Shown: positions 55,112 through 63,426 of the stretch, piece by piece
Numbering within the stretch: the stretch's first letter is position 1
How the letters are laid out: each line of letters starts with the position of its first letter
Source of the DNA: Dysgonomonas sp. PF1-14
Lineage (GTDB): Bacteria; Bacteroidota; Bacteroidia; Bacteroidales; Dysgonomonadaceae
Direction of reading: 5' to 3'
NCBI RefSeq assembly: GCF_029892965.1
Contig: NZ_JARXWN010000004.1
Span: 186,001 to 250,000, forward strand
Length of the DNA: 64,000 nt
Translations under genes and position numbers: made by a program
The notes under the pieces: model-generated
Told to the model about the DNA's origin: nothing
Database searches by the model: none
The model's input: the letters and a program-made list of their open reading frames with translations, nothing else

Positions 55112-56443
55112 TTAAAGCAATGTACTGGCTATCTCCGACAATTTGCTGCGTTCGCCTTTTACAAGGTTTACATGAGCAAACAGGTCTTGTCCGGTCATCT
55201 TATCTATCATGTATGCCAGCCCGTTCGACTGCGCATCGAGATAGGGTGAATCTATCTGTTGCAGGTCACCTGCAAAGATCATCTTCGTGCCTTCGCCCGC
55301 GCGGGTAATGATTGTCTTTATCTCGTGGGGTGTAAGATTCTGAGCTTCGTCTATGATACAGATCATTTCCGACAGGCTTCGTCCGCGTATGTATGCCAAA
55401 GCCTCTATTTCGAGTCTTTTTTCGGTCTGCATCTGTTCTATATTGCGCGATTCGGCACCACCATAAGGGATATGGCTTTTTATAACGGCCAGATTGTCAA
55501 ACAGCGGCTGCATATATGGTGCTATCTTCTGCTTTTCGTCACCGGGCAGGAATCCGAGTTCCTTATTGCCGAGTGCAACAATAGGACGTGCCAAAAGTAC
55601 TTGATTGTAATCTTCGCTTTGTTTGAGAGCCGAAGCCAGAGCGAGCAGGGTTTTACCTGTTCCTGCTTTTCCGGTGAGGGCTGCCAGTTTTATATCGGGA
55701 TCCATCAGTACCTCGAAGGCAAAAGTCTGTTCAGCATTACGGGGTTGTATGCCATAGCACGTTTGCTTTTCGATACGGCATATCTTGTTTGTGAACGGAT
55801 TATAACGCGCCAGAACACTTTTCCTGCCGTTCTTCATGATGAAGCATTCGTTGGGGTTGACAGGCGTAACAAGATCGAATTCATCGAAAGGAATGCCGTC
55901 GGGACTTGCATACAGCGCATCTATAACGGCAGAGTCCATGTTGGAGAAGGTTGTATGTTGCTTCTCGAAGAGAAAGACATCGGCTACCTTGTCGTTGATA
56001 TAGTCTTCTGCAGATAGACCGATAGCGCGCGCCTTCATCCGCAGGTTGATGTCTTTGGTGACGAGTATTGTCTTGGTTTTCGGATCTCGTTCCGATATTT
56101 CCATTACAGCCGACAGTATGCGGTGATCGGGTATCCGTTCGGGGAACATGGCATACACACGTTCCTGATCTTTTATACCGGTAGCCACAAACAGGTTGCC
56201 CATACCGCTGCCTAGCGGCGTGCCGTTGGTAAACAGGTTGTCGTCGGTTATTACATCTAGTTGCCGCAGAAATTCACGAGCGTTATAATTGATCTGGTCA
56301 TTGCCTTTCTTGAATTTGTCTAGTTCTTCGAGTACAACGATGGGTAGATATACGTCGTTTTCCTCAAAGTTGTCCAAGCATCTGAAATCGTGTAGTATAA
56401 CGTTTGTATCGAGTACGAAGTTCTTTTTTTTCTTTCTGGCCAT
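55112..56443 (-). CDS. PhoH-family ATPase with N-terminal PIN domain (YlaK/PhoH2-like)
   Basis: The 443-residue product begins with a PIN nuclease domain at about 8-150 (FVLDTNVILHD with the first acidic residue, LEELDKFKKG, then ILVTKDINLRMKA with the later Asp). After a linker a PhoH ATPase domain starts near 235 with Walker A GKAGTGKT and has Walker B MICIIDEAQNLTPHE. PIN-PhoH fusions are reported as RNA helicase/ribonucleases. It is a single gene whose substrate in this organism is unknown. Confidence 0.9.
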   Translation of the reverse strand: MARKKKKNFVLDTNVILHDFRCLDNFEENDVYLPIVVLEELDKFKKGNDQINYNAREFLRQLDVITDDNLFTNGTPLGSGMGNLFVATGIKDQERVYAMFPERIPDHRILSAVMEISERDPKTKTILVTKDINLRMKARAIGLSAEDYINDKVADVFLFEKQHTTFSNMDSAVIDALYASPDGIPFDEFDLVTPVNPNECFIMKNGRKSVLARYNPFTNKICRIEKQTCYGIQPRNAEQTFAFEVLMDPDIKLAALTGKAGTGKTLLALASALKQSEDYNQVLLARPIVALGNKELGFLPGDEKQKIAPYMQPLFDNLAVIKSHIPYGGAESRNIEQMQTEKRLEIEALAYIRGRSLSEMICIIDEAQNLTPHEIKTIITRAGEGTKMIFAGDLQQIDSPYLDAQSNGLAYMIDKMTGQDLFAHVNLVKGERSKLSEIASTLL

Positions 56444-56629
56444 ATGTCATTATTATTTTATGTAATAACGAATATATAGGAATTTGGTTGAATAAGGGCG
56501 ATAATAATTATGAATAATTACTAAAATGAAGAGTTGAGTTAATGAGCCTTGTATAAGGCTTATAGTTGCCTCCACTTTTAAGTATAGGAGATAAGGGGTA
56601 ATAGATGCAAGGCTTTAGCCAAAAATAGA

Positions 56630-56850
56630 TTAGACTAACGTGAGTTCGAAATAATAGTGTCTAAATATCAGCTAGTTATATGTTTTCTTTGTGAGCCTTG
56701 TGTAAAACCTTGTGCTCTTTGTGGTTAAATCTTATTTCTTTTACCACAAAGGACACAAAGAAAAACCACAAAGGGCACGAAGTTTACATCATATATTTTG
56801 GAAAACAATTGATTACATACTATTTTTATATCGAACTCACGTTAGACTAA
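56630..56850. repeat. 221-bp element with 20-bp terminal inverted repeats (MITE-like)
   Basis: The left end TTAGACTAACGTGAGTTCGA (56630-56649) and the right end (56831-56850) are inverted copies matching at 19 of 20 bases. Inside is a second palindrome, CTTTGTGGTTAAA/TTTACCACAAAG (56717-56751), made of the CACAAAG dispersed repeat. A further inverted pair ATAGTTGCC (56562-56570) and GGCAACTAT (56892-56900) lies outside, and CCACGCCTT-aa-AAGGCGTGG (56874-56893) is next to it. No transposase ORF is present. No clear target-site duplication is seen. Confidence 0.65.
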
Positions 56851-56911
56851 AGTCCTTTGAGGGAAATTTTATCCCACGCCTTAAAAGGCGTGGCAACTAT
56901 GTGTAAGCAAA

Positions 56912-56935
56912 AAACTCCCGCAGAGGCAGGAGTTT
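56912..56935 (-). terminator. intrinsic terminator of the Fe-S/TonB/ECF operon
   Basis: AAACTCC (56912-56918) pairs with GGAGTTT (56929-56935), with a T-run on the minus strand, 29 bases after the stop at 56965. It closes the five-gene operon. Confidence 0.75.
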
Positions 56936-56964
56936 CTATAATTTGACATGATAGGGGAGAGTAT

Positions 56965-58500
56965 TTAGAAGCCGAAATCGTCGATCTCCACTTCTTTTTT
57001 CTCTTCCACTTCGAATGCTTCTCTTGTCTGGTGTACTGCGTTGCCTTCGACAAATATCGCGCGATGAGGGCGTACAGGGCAGATAAACTCGCATCCTCCG
57101 CATCCCACACAAATATCGGGATTGATGTGGGGAATGGTAAGTCCTTCTCCGGCTTCGTACGGAACCATAGTTACTGCCTGTGTAGGGCAGTGTTCGGCAC
57201 AGGCGCCACAGTTGTTATTGTCGGTCACTACCACACAGATATCGTGCACGAACTGAACACGTCCTATCTGGGTCATGTGTTTTTGATCTTTCGATAGTGG
57301 AAGCAATGCTCCGTTAGGGCATACATCTGCACATACAGTACAGTTGTAGTTACAGAATCCCTTGTCGTAGGTCATTACAGGTTGCATAATGCCGCCCAGT
57401 CCGTATTCCATAAAGGCTGGCTTGATCACTCGTGACGGGCATCTGCTGATACACAGGTGGCACGATGTACAATGACTCAGAAGGTGTTCGGCACTTTGTG
57501 CACCCGGCGGACAAATCGGGGTTTGACGTGTAGGCACTTTATTGCCGGACAAGATGTTGTTCACCTTATCTTGCGCCATCACTGCCGGAACGGTTACTGC
57601 TGTGGTCAAAGCTGTAGTGAGAAACTGCCTTTTGCTGTTGTCTGCGGCAGCTTTACTATCAGATGGGGCTTTCTTTCTCGCATAAGGCGCATAGGACAAA
57701 GCACCTTCGTGACAGCTGCCCAAGCAGTTGAAACAGTTGATGCAACGGCTGGAATCTATTGCATGATTTTTGCTGTCGATACAGGAGGCCTTACATTTAG
57801 TGGCACATACACCGCACATATTGCATTTGTCGGTATCTATTCTCACTTTGAACAGGGAGAATTTGCTGAGGAATCCCAGAATGGTTCCTACAGGACAAAT
57901 GGTATTGCAGAAGGTGCGCCCGTATTTCCAAGCAAAGTAGCCGATAGCCAGAAGTGTTATGATGGCTATTATAAAAGAGGATATGCTGATAATCATTACA
58001 TCGGCTTTATAGAACGTATAATTGCCGAAGCTGGTGAATATGGCTTCCAGTACATTGTTGCCGGCCATATAAACAGGTCTGAATACATTGGTGATGATCC
58101 TGCCGAAAGCACTGTAGGGATCGACAAGAGCTAATATAGACGGTATCTTGAGGAAGAATGTGATAACTGCAATTCCCAGAACTGACCAGCGCAGTATGTT
58201 CTTGGCTTGGCTGAATTTATACCGCTTTCTCTTCTTAGCAGTCTTCTTTGCTATCCATGCTACAATGTCCTGGTAGATACCCATAGGGCATACCGATGAA
58301 CAGTAGATGCGTCCGAACAAGAGTGTAAGGACAATAAGTACCGTAAGTATAATAAAACTTCCGCTCAGCAAAGCAGGCACAAACTGTATGCGTGCCAACC
58401 AATGGAACTGATCGGGCATCAGTGCTGCAAAGTCGAGAAAGTAGAAGGCTATCAGTGTAAATAATATGACCGATATACCTACCCGCAGTTTTTTTAGCAT
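56965..58500 (-). CDS. NapH-like membrane Fe-S protein fused to a NapG-like polyferredoxin
   Basis: The 511-residue product begins with transmembrane helices and the two NapH-type motifs, YCSSVCPMG and FCNTICPVG. A ferredoxin pair CNMCGVCATKC and CINCFNCLGSC follows. Near residue 290 comes a Tat-signal-like stretch, SKRQFLTTALTTAVTVPAVM, in the middle of the protein, then more ferredoxin motifs: CTSCHLCISRCP, CNYNCTVCADVCP, CGACAEHCP and CVGCGGCEFICP. It looks like a fusion of a membrane quinol-side protein and a periplasmic polyferredoxin. It probably passes electrons from the membrane to a periplasmic or substrate-level reductase; the acceptor is unknown. It is last in the operon. Confidence 0.85.
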   Translation of the reverse strand: MLKKLRVGISVILFTLIAFYFLDFAALMPDQFHWLARIQFVPALLSGSFIILTVLIVLTLLFGRIYCSSVCPMGIYQDIVAWIAKKTAKKRKRYKFSQAKNILRWSVLGIAVITFFLKIPSILALVDPYSAFGRIITNVFRPVYMAGNNVLEAIFTSFGNYTFYKADVMIISISSFIIAIITLLAIGYFAWKYGRTFCNTICPVGTILGFLSKFSLFKVRIDTDKCNMCGVCATKCKASCIDSKNHAIDSSRCINCFNCLGSCHEGALSYAPYARKKAPSDSKAAADNSKRQFLTTALTTAVTVPAVMAQDKVNNILSGNKVPTRQTPICPPGAQSAEHLLSHCTSCHLCISRCPSRVIKPAFMEYGLGGIMQPVMTYDKGFCNYNCTVCADVCPNGALLPLSKDQKHMTQIGRVQFVHDICVVVTDNNNCGACAEHCPTQAVTMVPYEAGEGLTIPHINPDICVGCGGCEFICPVRPHRAIFVEGNAVHQTREAFEVEEKKEVEIDDFGF

Positions 58501-58509
58501 AGTTGTTTG

Positions 58510-59448
58510 TTAGATCTTTATTCGTTTGATATTCAGTTTATCTATGTCCATAGTACCCAACTTCAATGATTGTCCGTTGGCGAGATGTCCTACATGTTCG
58601 AGAGGCATTTCCCGTATCTGGTTGAAGAACTTGGCAGCGGCAGTATCTACAGCTACTATATCCTGTGATATGAACAAGCCTTTAGGGTTTACTACATCGG
58701 CAGTGGAACGTCCCTGAGGCCCGTTTGTCTTCACTACCCTGTAAGCATCTACTATGTTCAGTACAGGCTTTTTAGTATATGTACAGATATCGGCTATACA
58801 TTGTTGCAGGTCGGTGCGGTGGAATATCCTTCTGTCCCATATTATCCCCATATAGTTTTTCATCGACATGGTAAGGTTTGCACCTCCGTGATGTTTCAGT
58901 ATAGGCAGATTGATCCACACATCGCAGTTGACTATTGCCTCGTGTATCTTAGCACTTTTCAGTTTTACGCCTTTGGGCAGGCTGACCTCTTTATAGTACG
59001 ATTCTTCGTGTGCAGGAACAACTTTCGCTCCGGCTGCTTTTGCCGCTGCTTCTATGCCGCTGTTCTTGTAGCATTTAATCCAGTCGTCGCATGTATGGTC
59101 GAATACGGTCACTTCTTTCGCTCCGGCCGACAGGCATTGGCGTATGACTTCGGTTACCAGTTTAGGGTTTGTATTTCCGGCAAGCTCGGGTGTTTTATCC
59201 CAGCCTATATTAGGTTTCACTACGACCTTTTGTCCGGCTTTAATAAATTTGCCCATGCCACCCATTTCGGTAATGGCACGTCTGAACATCACATCGGGCT
59301 CGCCACCCATTACAGCTACGATATCCACTTTTTTGCCCGTTTGGGTACTATTAACAGTCTGGGCCAGTATATCCATTCCGCCACTGGCTTTTACCGTAGC
59401 TGCTGCTCCGGTAATGGCGATTGCTCTTAAGAATTTACGTCTGTCCAT
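58510..59448 (-). CDS. DUF362 protein with Tat signal
   Basis: The 312-residue product begins with a twin-arginine signal (MDRRKFLRAIAITGAAATVK), so it is likely exported folded with a cofactor. The DUF362 core shows KPNIGWDKTPELAGNTNP, VTVFDHTCDDW, VWINLPILKHHGGANLTMSMKNYMG and VDTAAAKFFNQ. DUF362 proteins are often near Fe-S proteins, but their reaction is unknown. I see no ferredoxin-type Cys cluster in it, so any cofactor would be of another kind or come from the partner. It starts 39 bases after the TonB receptor and ends 9 before the Fe-S fusion. Confidence 0.85.
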   Translation of the reverse strand: MDRRKFLRAIAITGAAATVKASGGMDILAQTVNSTQTGKKVDIVAVMGGEPDVMFRRAITEMGGMGKFIKAGQKVVVKPNIGWDKTPELAGNTNPKLVTEVIRQCLSAGAKEVTVFDHTCDDWIKCYKNSGIEAAAKAAGAKVVPAHEESYYKEVSLPKGVKLKSAKIHEAIVNCDVWINLPILKHHGGANLTMSMKNYMGIIWDRRIFHRTDLQQCIADICTYTKKPVLNIVDAYRVVKTNGPQGRSTADVVNPKGLFISQDIVAVDTAAAKFFNQIREMPLEHVGHLANGQSLKLGTMDIDKLNIKRIKI

Positions 59449-59487
59449 AATAGTAAGTAATAGTTAGTTATTTGGTTTGTTGTTTTT

Positions 59488-61392
59488 TTAGAATCGAAGG
59501 TTTACCCCGCCGAATACGGTTGCACGCGGCATCGGGTAACCGGCATTGATTTCGTACTTTTGTGCGAGGAGGTTTTCTCCTTTCACAAAGATTTCAAGTT
59601 GCTTTACAGGCTTATACGATCCTCTGACGTTCCAGAGGGCAAACGAGTCTTTAATTTCTTCGGTTGTATTTGTTTTCACTGAAGAGTAGAGGTCGTTTAT
59701 ATATTGTATGCCTGTAGACAGGTTCCATTTGTTGCGGGTATAGTTTATACCAGCATACAGTTTATGCTCGGGTGAAGCTACTACCTTATATTTCATGTGT
59801 AGCCAGCTGTAATTTGCCGACAGGCTTATATAAGGGTTAAGCTTATATTGCGTGGCGAACTCCACACCGTAGTTCTTGATCTTACCTGTATTTATATTCA
59901 GTGGTTTACCATCGACAGGCACTGTCTGTATGCTGTTCTTGCCATTGATATAATAGAGGCTGAGGTCGAAAGTCAGCGATTTGTCCAGCATCTTGTGCGA
60001 TGCTGACAATTCGTAATTCATTAGTTCTTCCGGCTTCAAGTCCGGATTCTGTGGCGGAAACATATACATCTCGCGGATGGTAGGGTTTCTGAATCCCTTA
60101 CTTACAATCCCTTTCAGTATAGTGTTGTCGGTAGCAATATAGCTTAGTCCTAGCTGCGGAATCCATTCTGTACCCGTTACGGCATGATGGTCTATCCGTA
60201 TTCCTGCATTCAGCACAAGTTGACTGATCAAGGTTTGTTGGAAGTTCAGATAACCGGCTACTTCGTTCAGGCTTTTCTTTGCTATGTCTTTGTCGGCCTG
60301 TCCGTCCATGAAGATATTCCACGCATGGCCGCCGAAATGCTGAAAGTCGATTCCGGCTGTGGTCTGGTTTCCGGTGAAGAAGCTGTATGACTGATATAGG
60401 GTGATGCCGATCATTTTGTCTGTCGATCTGAAGCGCTCGTTTCTGGGTACGGCTTCCGGATTTACGGCACTGTATCCGTCATTTATCTTATGCTTGCCGA
60501 AGTTGTAATAGACCTTCAGTGCACCTGATGTCTTTTCATAATTGTTTTCGAGTGAAAATGAAGTCACACCACGTATTATATCCGCATCGTTATCCAACAG
60601 GGGAGCGCTTGTCGTTCCGGGATTGGATGCTTTGAAATTAGTCAGATCGAGGTCGACGAACGCATTCCAGTTCGGAGAGAAATCGTATCCCACTTTACCG
60701 TATCCGCTATACTGCTCAAAGTCCATATTATCCCGATGATTATCGCTTCTGTTATAGCTGAGCGATACATAGCTGTTAAATTTTCCGGAGCGTACGGCAT
60801 TATTAAGTTCGGTACTCAGCGTATTGTACGATCCGTACATGGCACGTACTCCGGTTCTTATACCATCTTCCTTTTGTTTTTTTGTTATAATATTGATTAC
60901 CCCACCCATAGCATTCGATCCGTATAGTACCGATGCTGGGCCTCTTACCACTTCTACCCGTTCGGCCATCAGTGATTGATACGAGTCGGCAAGGGGATGT
61001 CCCATCAATCCCATATACTGGGGGTGCCCGTCTATCAGCATCAGCATCTGGGCAGTGGGGCTTCCGCCTATTCCGCGTATGGTCATACCTCCGGCTGCTC
61101 CGGTGGATACACCGTAACCCATAATTCCCCGCGATGTAACGAACAGGCTGGGAACTTCTTCGGTAATAATAGGTAGTAACGATTGCTCAAATTTGGCTTC
61201 TATCTGCTTACTGCCTACTACACTTACACTCATCGGTAAATTGTTCAGGTTTACTGCCGGACGGCTTCCGGTGACAATTATCTCACCCAATTCTACTGAA
61301 TCGCGAACCACTGCATCAGGCTTTCTCTCTTCAGCTCTTATCATTTGCAGGGAGAGTGCCAGTAATGCAATCACATAGAATGATCTTTTCAT
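59488..61392 (-). CDS. TonB-dependent receptor (BtuB/Cir-like, no CarboxypepD domain)
   Basis: The 634-residue product has a signal peptide (MKRSFYVIALLALSLQMIRA), TonB box LGEIIVTGSR, plug (PSLFVTSRGIMGYG, MTIRGIGGSPTAQMLMLIDG, ERVEVVRGPASVLYGSNAMGGVINIIT) and a 22-strand-type barrel ending in GGVNLRF. Size and plug resemble cofactor, heme, siderophore or vitamin receptors, not SusC. No SusD partner is present. It is third in an operon with an ECF S-component, so the two probably carry the same small molecule across the outer and inner membranes. The substrate is unknown. Confidence 0.9.
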   Translation of the reverse strand: MKRSFYVIALLALSLQMIRAEERKPDAVVRDSVELGEIIVTGSRPAVNLNNLPMSVSVVGSKQIEAKFEQSLLPIITEEVPSLFVTSRGIMGYGVSTGAAGGMTIRGIGGSPTAQMLMLIDGHPQYMGLMGHPLADSYQSLMAERVEVVRGPASVLYGSNAMGGVINIITKKQKEDGIRTGVRAMYGSYNTLSTELNNAVRSGKFNSYVSLSYNRSDNHRDNMDFEQYSGYGKVGYDFSPNWNAFVDLDLTNFKASNPGTTSAPLLDNDADIIRGVTSFSLENNYEKTSGALKVYYNFGKHKINDGYSAVNPEAVPRNERFRSTDKMIGITLYQSYSFFTGNQTTAGIDFQHFGGHAWNIFMDGQADKDIAKKSLNEVAGYLNFQQTLISQLVLNAGIRIDHHAVTGTEWIPQLGLSYIATDNTILKGIVSKGFRNPTIREMYMFPPQNPDLKPEELMNYELSASHKMLDKSLTFDLSLYYINGKNSIQTVPVDGKPLNINTGKIKNYGVEFATQYKLNPYISLSANYSWLHMKYKVVASPEHKLYAGINYTRNKWNLSTGIQYINDLYSSVKTNTTEEIKDSFALWNVRGSYKPVKQLEIFVKGENLLAQKYEINAGYPMPRATVFGGVNLRF

Positions 61393-61398
61393 ATATTA

Positions 61399-61797
61399 CT
61401 ATAGTAGCCAAGGAAATTTGAAGCAGTCCTCGTCGTATAGAGCGTAGTCTGCTTTTCCATTAACTGCAAAAGTTCTTATAAGTTTTGCTTCTGCCAGTAG
61501 CTGACATGCGTATGAAAGTGAAGCGCCTGTTTTTACTCTGTCTTCTACCAGTAGGATAGACTTTCCCTTGTAGTCGAAATCGATAGGAGCCATTAACTGT
61601 GGGCTATCGTATTTTGGCTTCTGGTTGATGTCGCGCAGGTTTATCTTTAAAAGCTGAATCTCGATATCCAGGCGCTGATTGAGTATCGCTGCGGGGATAA
61701 TACCCCCGTTAGCGATAGCAACAATCATATCGAATTCTTCGTTGAAAGGTATAGTGCGAAAACGTTCGCGTACCTCTTCGAATGTTTTGTCGTACAT
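61399..61797 (-). CDS. phosphoribosyltransferase-like protein
   Basis: The 132-residue product is a short type I phosphoribosyltransferase fold. MIVAIANGGIIPAAIL matches the pyrophosphate-loop region of Gpt-like enzymes, and ILLVEDRVKTGASL is the PRPP-binding motif, although the usual Asp-Asp is Glu-Asp followed by Arg. No obvious base-specificity hood is added, and the protein is shorter than typical purine enzymes. It could salvage a base brought in by the neighbouring transporter. It lies 14 bases after the ECF S-component and 6 before the TonB receptor. Confidence 0.75.
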   Translation of the reverse strand: MYDKTFEEVRERFRTIPFNEEFDMIVAIANGGIIPAAILNQRLDIEIQLLKINLRDINQKPKYDSPQLMAPIDFDYKGKSILLVEDRVKTGASLSYACQLLAEAKLIRTFAVNGKADYALYDEDCFKFPWLL

Positions 61798-61811
61798 CTT
61801 TGTTTGATGAA

Positions 61812-62324
61812 TCAGAGTTTAGCAATCGCTTTTAGTACAGCATATCCGCCAAATACCTGAATCAGCATTCCCGGTATTCCTATGCGGAAATCCTGAACTG
61901 CGAGAAAGAAATCTTTGACGATAGCCCATTCTATCAATGTTCCTACTACCTGATATGCCAGAACTACACCGATGATCGCCAGAATAGAAACTTTCTCAAA
62001 TTTGTGTGCGGCATATGCAGCTGCTCCTGCAAGCAGAGTAGATTTAGCAAGTATGACAGGCAATACATCTAATGATGGCATAGCAAACAACAGATAGTTT
62101 ACCAGCGGAGATAATATTGCAGTCAGTAAACCGACCTTGAAGCCGTATTTGTATGCAGCTATCAGGGTAAAGAAATAGATAGGCAGCAATGTAAGGCCAC
62201 CATTCGGTACCAGATGGCAAATTTGCGGTAATACCAGATTGCCGGCTATAAAGAGCGATGCGAACAGATAGGTTTTAACCTCTTTGTAATTTAATGAATA
62301 AAGTTTTACTGAAGTTGTTTCCAT
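61812..62324 (-). CDS. ECF transporter substrate-binding S-component (substrate unknown)
   Basis: The 170-residue product has about six transmembrane helices and the S-component pattern of a short hydrophilic start, a first helix YLFASLFIAGNLVLPQI, a re-entrant loop with GGLTLLPIYFFTLIAAYKYGFKVGLL, and SPLVNYLLFAMPSL. S-components bind a vitamin or cofactor precursor and work with EcfA/A'/T ATPase modules, none of which are encoded here. It is the first gene of the five-gene operon. The upstream gap shows no recognised riboswitch. Confidence 0.78.
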   Translation of the reverse strand: METTSVKLYSLNYKEVKTYLFASLFIAGNLVLPQICHLVPNGGLTLLPIYFFTLIAAYKYGFKVGLLTAILSPLVNYLLFAMPSLDVLPVILAKSTLLAGAAAYAAHKFEKVSILAIIGVVLAYQVVGTLIEWAIVKDFFLAVQDFRIGIPGMLIQVFGGYAVLKAIAKL

Positions 62325-62629
62325 AAGCTTTTCAAATTAGTATAGTGTATTTTATTGTATATAAGGAATGTCCTTTTATCGTTTTAAGTTGCCTGAATTT
62401 CTATAATTGCTGTTTCTGATGGTATTAACAAATACAATTTTAACTGTTATTTTTGGATTGAACAAATAAAAGCCCTGTTTTTTAAATTCATTAAGATTAT
62501 AGATATAATTTATTTGAACTTAAGGCTCTTAATTGTATTCGATCAGTAATTTATGATAGTGCTTTTCTAAACAATATAATCTTTGTATCTTTGATATAAG
62601 ATTTAATAAATAACAATCCGATAACAGTA
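62325..62629. other. 305-base divergent intergenic region between the ECF operon and kdsA
   Basis: AT-rich. The only structured element I see for the minus-strand operon is a small AAGGA-cat-TCCTT hairpin read on the minus strand near 62360-62375. I found no vitamin-type riboswitch consensus by eye. The kdsA promoter occupies its right end. Confidence 0.5.
62586..62593 (+). promoter_or_regulatory. -7 promoter element of kdsA
   Basis: TATCTTTG matches TAnnTTTG exactly. A TTTC 18 bases upstream is a passable -33. The ATG is 36 bases downstream. Confidence 0.55.
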
Positions 62630-63424
62630 ATGAACATAGCAGATCTCAAAAACGATAACTTCTTCCTGCTTGCAGGACCTTGCGTAATAGAGGGTGAAGA
62701 AATGGCTCTCCGTATAGCCGATAAAGTGATAAATATAACATCGAAACTGAATATACCTTATGTATTTAAGGGATCGTATAAGAAAGCAAACCGCTCGCGG
62801 GTAGACTCTTTTACCGGAATAGGTGATGAGAAAGCGCTGAAAATATTGCGTAAAGTAGGCGAGACTTTCGGTGTGCCTACCGTTACCGATATTCACGAAA
62901 CGCATGAGGCCGCAATGGCTGCCGAATATGTAGATGTATTGCAAATACCCGCATTCCTTTGCCGTCAGACCGATCTGCTTATTGCTGCGGCTAAGACAGG
63001 TAAGATTGTAAACATAAAGAAAGGGCAATTTCTTGCACCTAACGGAATGCAATTTGCCGCACAAAAGGTAGTGGATTCGGGTAATAGTAATGTTATTATA
63101 ACAGACAGGGGCACGTCTTTCGGCTATTCCGATCTGGTAGTGGATTTCAGAGGAATACCAGAAATGAAGGAATTTGGCTTTCCGGTGGTATTGGATGCAA
63201 CTCATTGTCTGCAAAAGCCGAATCAGGCATCGGGAGTAACAGGTGGTCAGCCTAAACTGATAGAGACCATGTGTAAGGCGGGTATCGCTACAGGAGTAGA
63301 CGGATTATTTATCGAAACTCATTTCGATCCCGCAAATGCTAAGTCCGATGGAGCTAATATGCTTCCGCTAGATCAGTTAGAAGGGTTGATGGCCCGATTG
63401 ACAAGATTAAAAGCAGCCTTGTAA
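62630..63424 (+). CDS. kdsA: 3-deoxy-D-manno-octulosonate 8-phosphate synthase
   Basis: The 264-residue product is full length and shows LLAGPCVIEGEE at the start, FKGSYKKANRSRVDSFTG, TDIHETHEA, QIPAFLCRQTDLL, NIKKGQFLAP and TDRGTSFGYSDLVVDFRG. These form the phosphoenolpyruvate and arabinose-5-phosphate site of KdsA. It condenses the two to Kdo-8-phosphate, the precursor of the Kdo of lipopolysaccharide inner core. A Cys in GPC and the later DATHCLQ pattern also fit the family. The next gene starts 2 bases after its stop, so they are co-transcribed. Confidence 0.95.
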   Translation: MNIADLKNDNFFLLAGPCVIEGEEMALRIADKVINITSKLNIPYVFKGSYKKANRSRVDSFTGIGDEKALKILRKVGETFGVPTVTDIHETHEAAMAAEYVDVLQIPAFLCRQTDLLIAAAKTGKIVNIKKGQFLAPNGMQFAAQKVVDSGNSNVIITDRGTSFGYSDLVVDFRGIPEMKEFGFPVVLDATHCLQKPNQASGVTGGQPKLIETMCKAGIATGVDGLFIETHFDPANAKSDGANMLPLDQLEGLMARLTRLKAAL

Positions 63425-63426
63425 AT

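Noticed and set aside
55259-56017. 252-codon plus-strand ORF opposite phoH
   Set aside because: It lies entirely inside the PIN-PhoH coding region, with antisense-type composition and no recognisable domain.
57457-58134. 225-codon plus-strand ORF opposite the Fe-S fusion
   Set aside because: Its Cys/Gly-rich sequence reflects the complementary strand of ferredoxin motifs; there is no independent evidence for it.
62325-62585. Possible riboswitch before the ECF S-component operon
   Set aside because: ECF operons often have one, but I found no cobalamin, TPP, FMN, preQ1 or similar consensus, only a small AAGGA/TCCTT hairpin.
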